From positions 254,841 through 318,840 of the forward strand of contig JAVSML010000943.1 of the NCBI GenBank assembly GCA_038503035.1: a stretch of DNA of 64,000 nucleotides. The letters run 5' to 3'. Within the stretch, counting starts at the first letter, position 1; every line of letters begins with the position of its first letter. The notes below the pieces were generated by a model that did no database searches, was not told the origin of the DNA, and saw only the letters and a program-made list of their open reading frames with translations. The translations under genes and the position numbers were made by a program. Origin of the DNA: Crocodylus rhombifer. Taxonomy: Eukaryota > Chordata > Crocodylia > Crocodylidae. Positions 60,194 through 64,000 of this stretch are shown here, in pieces.

Positions 60194-60499
60194 CTAGGGA
60201 CCTACCAAACTTGAGGCATAAGTATGCTTTGCAGTGGCTCTGTTAATCTTGCTCATTTTGCTGCACACCTCCTCCCCCCACGGCAGTCCTGCCACTTGCT
60301 GCTGGTTGACCAGAAGGCAAAAACCATGGTTTTAAATATGCTGAGGTTTTTGCCTCTCAGGTGATCAACAGCAAGTGGTGGGGCTGTGGTGGTTCCTTGG
60401 CCAATCAGTGGCAGTGAGGGAGGAGGGTGCACAGCAAAATGAGCAAAATTCAAGGAGACACTGCACAGTGAACGTTCACCGTGATTTCACTAGGTCCCT
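60194..60499. mobile_element. Non-autonomous hAT transposon, family B
   Basis: GTCCATAA at 60,186-60,193 and 60,500-60,507 is a perfect 8-bp target duplication. Ends CTAGGGACCTACC and ACTAGGTCCCT are inverted repeats. The interior folds back around a central hairpin (GCAAAAACC pairing with GGTTTTTGC). 306 bp with no transposase; related by its left end to 50,444-50,672. Confidence 0.82.
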
Positions 60500-60507
60500 G
60501 TCCATAA

Positions 60508-61434
60508 TACAATAAGTCTTGACCCATATAAACAAATGGGCAAAGCAATATCTTCAGGCTTTTTCCAGTTGGGAGGAGAGGGTTGTTTTAGTTTTGGCCC
60601 TTCCTAAAAGCAAGCTCCTCTGGGTTTCAGTTTGCCTCCTGCTTCTTCCCCAGCTCTAGCCACTTGTTTTTTCTTCTTGAGCTCTTATCTGTTATCTAGT
60701 CATTCATAGCTGGGCTTGTACCCTAGAGCTGTCTGCTTCATTTAAGGAGTCATATCACCAGGTTATTTGGGCTGATTTCCTTTTGTGGAAACGTTTCTAT
60801 TGTGAAACAAATATTTAGAAGATGTCTTCTAAGTATTCATGAGTAACTAATTGACTATTGTTAATTTGCAATACCTTATTTTGGAATTCTAAATTAGGAA
60901 ATCCAAGAATATTATCCACACACAAAAGTTAAAATAAAATTACAAACATTCACATAGATTAAGGATTAGAAAGATTATTTTGGATCAGGAAGGGTTTTTA
61001 TCTCTTTTTCTGTCCTTTGTTTCACACGTATGTTTCACACACATATTTATACAGAAGAGTCATTCTTCTGTATAGTTTTTCCACAAAGCAAGTGACTTGC
61101 ATTCCTTCCTTCTTAAGAACAAAACCAATAAAATATTAGTAAAATTCTAAAATTAACAAATTGAAATTGTGTTGCATATAAAGCCTGATTCAATGCCCAT
61201 TTCAGTAAATGTGAATTTTTTCAATTGATTTTAAAGATTTTTAGGCCATGCACAACAGAGGAAAATTATTAAACAAAGAGATATTAAACATACAGCAATC
61301 AAAAGTTGTTATAGATTCTAGTTAAAAATGTGTTTAAAGATATTTGAAATGTGTAAGTAACTGTAAAGGGCAATTTAAACGTAACATTTGTTTAATAATT
61401 AAAAGCATATTGGTTCAGTCTGTTCAATGCCTTC
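60508..61434. other. No gene or classified repeat seen
   Basis: AT-rich DNA. The coding frame that starts at 61,344 becomes CR1 only from about 61,435. Confidence 0.45.
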
Positions 61435-61822
61435 AGCACAAGAAACTTCACCACAACTATACAATGGGTAGTGTTCCACTGGCAGACACCACATCTAAAA
61501 GGGACCTGGGGGTGAAAATCCACCAGAGGATAAATATGAGCCAACACTGCAATGAAGTCAACAACAGGGCAAATGGAACTCTGACTTCCATCAGCAGATG
61601 TATCGCCAGTAGATTCAGAGAGGTGCTCCTGCCCCTCTTTTTGGCATTGGTGAGGCCACAGCTGGAGTACTATGTACAGTTCTGGGCACCACACTTCAAG
61701 AAGGATGTGGATAAGCTCGAAAGGGTACAGAGAAGGGCCACCCATATGATCAAGGGGCTGGGGAATAGGCCTTACGAAGAGAGACTCCAGGAACTGGGTT
61801 TGTTCAGCCTGGGTAAGAGAAG
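61435..61822 (+). pseudogene. Outer CR1, ORF2 C-terminal part
   Basis: The frame from about 61,435 reads the CR1 thumb-to-C-terminus: KRDLGVKIHQRINMSQHCNEV, then [22 protein letters not shown], then [15 protein letters not shown] and YEERLQELGLFSLGKR. It is broken off at 61,822 by another CR1 and resumes at 62,495. Its 5' part is truncated. Confidence 0.88.
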
Positions 61823-62494
61823 TAACTGAGTGGCAGAAAGAGATCTTAGAATCATCATAGATTCAAAAATGAACATGGGCTGCCAATGTGAGGATGCGGT
61901 CAGGAAGGCCAACTGCACCTTGTCATGCATCCACAGATGCATCACAAACAGGGCCAAGGAGGTTACCCTCCCCCTCTATGCAACACTGGTCAGGCCACAG
62001 TTGGAGTACTTCATCCAGTTCTGGGCACCAGCATCAAGAGGGTCCAGAGGAGGGCCACTCGCGTGATCTGGGGACCGCAGGGCAGACCCTATGAGGAGAG
62101 GCTACAGGACCTGAACATGTTCAGTCTTCACAAGAGAAGGCTGAGAGGGGAATGGTGGCTGTCTACAAACTTACCAGGGAGGCCCAGCAGGGAAGGGGAG
62201 AGACTCTGTTCACCCGAGCACCTCCCAGAATAACAAGGAATAACAGCCATAAATTGTTTGAGAGTAGGTTCAGGCTGGACATTAGAAGACACTACTTCAC
62301 AGTCAGGGCGGCTAGGATCTGGAACCAACTTCCAAGGGAAGTGGTGCTGGCTCCTATCTTGGGCATCTTTAAGAGGAGGCTTGATAGTTACCTAGCTGGG
62401 GTCATATGAACCCAGTATTCTCTCCCGCCCAGGGCAGAGGGTCAGACTTGATGATCTACTTAGGTCCCTTCCAGCCCTACATTTATGAATCTAT
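61823..62494 (+). mobile_element. Inner CR1 nested in the outer CR1
   Basis: A second 5'-truncated CR1 starts at the same protein region (RDLRIIIDSKMNMGCQCED), with a small deletion after FWAPAS, and continues through YEERLQDLNMFSLHKRRL and FRLDIRRHYFTVRAARIWNQLP to a 3' UTR ending ATTTATGAATCTAT. GAAG at 61,819-61,822 and 62,495-62,498 fits a short target duplication. It belongs to a 3' end type different from that at 2,249. Confidence 0.88.
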
Positions 62495-62826
62495 GAAGAC
62501 TAAGAGGTAACCTAATAGCCAGGGGAGAACACCTAGATCTAGGGGAGCAACTCTTCAGAAAGTCACCCCTCAGGAGGATGAGGTCCAATGGGCAGAAGCT
62601 AGTTGATGAAAAGTTTAGGCTAGACATAAGGAAAAACTTATTTTCTGTAACGGTATCTAGAATCTGAAACATACTCCCAGCAGAGGTGGTGCAGTCGCCA
62701 CCCCGGAGGGGTTCAAAAGGAGGTTGGTTGAGCTTGTTTCAGTCCAATCACCTCCTGCTCATGGCAGGGGTCCAGACTCGATGAACTTATAGGTTCCTTC
62801 CAGTCCTTCTATTCTTTGATTCTATA
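62495..62826 (+). mobile_element. Outer CR1, 3' end
   Basis: The coding tract resumes as LRGNLIA-like sequence directly after the inner element, followed by FRLDIRKNLFSVTVSRI-like sequence with a stop, and the 3' UTR ending TTCTATTCTTTGATTCTAT. Confidence 0.88.
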
Positions 62827-62829
62827 CCA

Positions 62830-64000
62830 GAAAATACACAATACTAACTGTAACTCTAGTCACTAAAGTAAATGCTAGTAAAAAAACAACTGAAGAAGCA
62901 AAGCATAACTTTTTCATTACAGAGAAAGAGCTTGTGAGCAGAAACAATATATGCCACTGCAGTGAAAACTGTGTTACACCAATCTAATATGTCAACTATA
63001 GGAGTCAGTACAATTTCTATGACTACTTAATAACTGGACTGTGTTAACATCACAAACAAGGGTGCTAAATTATTATATTTATTTCATCAATGTGGACATG
63101 TCTTATCAAGAAACTGAAGTGAAATCAGTTTTTTCCAAACGAGGTAGGTAGTGCTGCTAGTCAGTGTTGATTTGGTACAAGTTTGAACTATGGATTTTGA
63201 GGAAAGATGGTCTGAAGTGCATTATCATCCGTAAAACTAACCACTTCCCTCTGGATATAACTTATAGGAACTCAGGTATTCTAGAAGTTGTTCAGACTAG
63301 AGTTAAGAAAAAAGAAAATCCATCTATATTGCATTAGTACAGATTTTAAACAAGTTTTGAAAACTGTTTCTGAGATAAATGAACAAGCAGCATACTGGCT
63401 TGAATGCTTATTTTTATGGATGAACATTGGAATAGGGCAAAATCTCTCTTTGAAAAGTATTAATGAATAAGAAAAACTAATTTACTTTGATCTTAAATGC
63501 CTTATAAAATATCAGACATAAATCTGTGTATCTTTAATCACAAACATATTACCTCAGGAATGGGTCTGCAGAGCAGTCTGGAAACTGTAATCTCTATTTC
63601 CACTTTGCTTCCACTGAAGCTAATGGAAGTTTTTTTTTCTGCTGAGTAGCAGCCTCAAACTGTATGGAGTAAACATAAAGATTCTAATATCAAATATGTT
63701 TATCAATCTGATAAATATAAATCCTGAGGTAGGTGTTAACAATGGGGAAGAAATTATGTTACTAGAAAAACTAGATTTCAGAAAACTAGCATTATAAAAA
63801 TTTCTTAACAAGTCAAGTCAGAAGAGTTTTAGCACCATAACACTGACCAGCCAGCTCACCAAAGATTCCAGTGAGGTATTGTGACACTTATTATAATGGC
63901 CACAACTAGACCACTATCAATTACAGCTGGCCTGAGAGGAAGGAACAGATTCATGCTAGATTCTGTGATTAAGTCAAAGTATCAGTGGTATCGAAAACTA
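62830..64000. other. No gene or classified repeat seen
   Basis: AT-rich DNA to the end of the window; only short frames. Confidence 0.45.

Noticed and set aside
61435..62494. Tandem duplication of a CR1 C-terminus
   Set aside because: The first copy resumes after the 3' end of the second, with GAAG at both junctions, so it is a nested insertion, not a tandem duplication.
1..64000. tRNA genes, rRNA, CRISPR arrays, bacterial operons
   Set aside because: No cloverleaf with A/B boxes, no rRNA tracts, and no regular spacer-repeat arrays were seen; the sequence is plainly vertebrate nuclear DNA.

Overview
This is repeat-dominated nuclear DNA from an amniote, most likely a crocodilian or another non-avian sauropsid. 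The evidence is many CR1 LINEs (one type with the 3' end typical of crocodilian/turtle CR1), a second non-LTR family, a Penelope-like reverse transcriptase, hAT- and Harbinger-like non-autonomous DNA transposons, endogenous LTRs, and long AT-rich spacers without open coding frames. The species call is inference. I find no convincing host protein-coding gene, tRNA, rRNA or CRISPR array. The window probably lies in an intron or intergenic region.

Layout. 0-4.5 kb: a terminal LTR piece, a GC-rich block, a CR1 3' end and small foldback elements. 4.5-8.7 kb: AT-rich DNA with one weak exon-like frame. 8.7-12.6 kb: an old LINE (- strand), a GC-rich hAT-like element and a Penelope-like RT fragment. 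14.5-19.2 kb: two CR1 copies end to end on the - strand. 19.5-20.6 kb: DNA transposons. 23.4-24.25 kb: a solo LTR with an exact 5-bp target duplication. 28.8-32.3 kb: MITEs and a GC-rich element. 32.4-40.2 kb: an old LINE (- strand) split by a complete two-LTR retrotransposon at 33,713-39,278. 43.4-47.6 kb: microsatellites, two ERV-like LTRs and a pyrimidine-rich minisatellite. 48.3-57.8 kb: MITEs, a composite LINE carrying nested insertions, and a GC-rich LTR-like block. 60.2-62.8 kb: a hAT-like MITE and one CR1 nested in another.

The most unusual object is the 33.7-39.3 kb element. Its pol is Ty3/Gypsy-like in sequence, but the domains run protease, integrase, reverse transcriptase, RNase H. 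That is the Ty1/copia-like order, known within Ty3/Gypsy from the Gmr1 group of deuterostomes. It has no recognisable gag, and its two LTRs differ in length by exactly 51 bp, which is explained by a minisatellite of 7 versus 5 units. It carries stops, frameshifts and altered catalytic residues, so this copy is dead. The solo LTR at 23.4 kb is a diverged relative, so the family has been active more than once at this locus.
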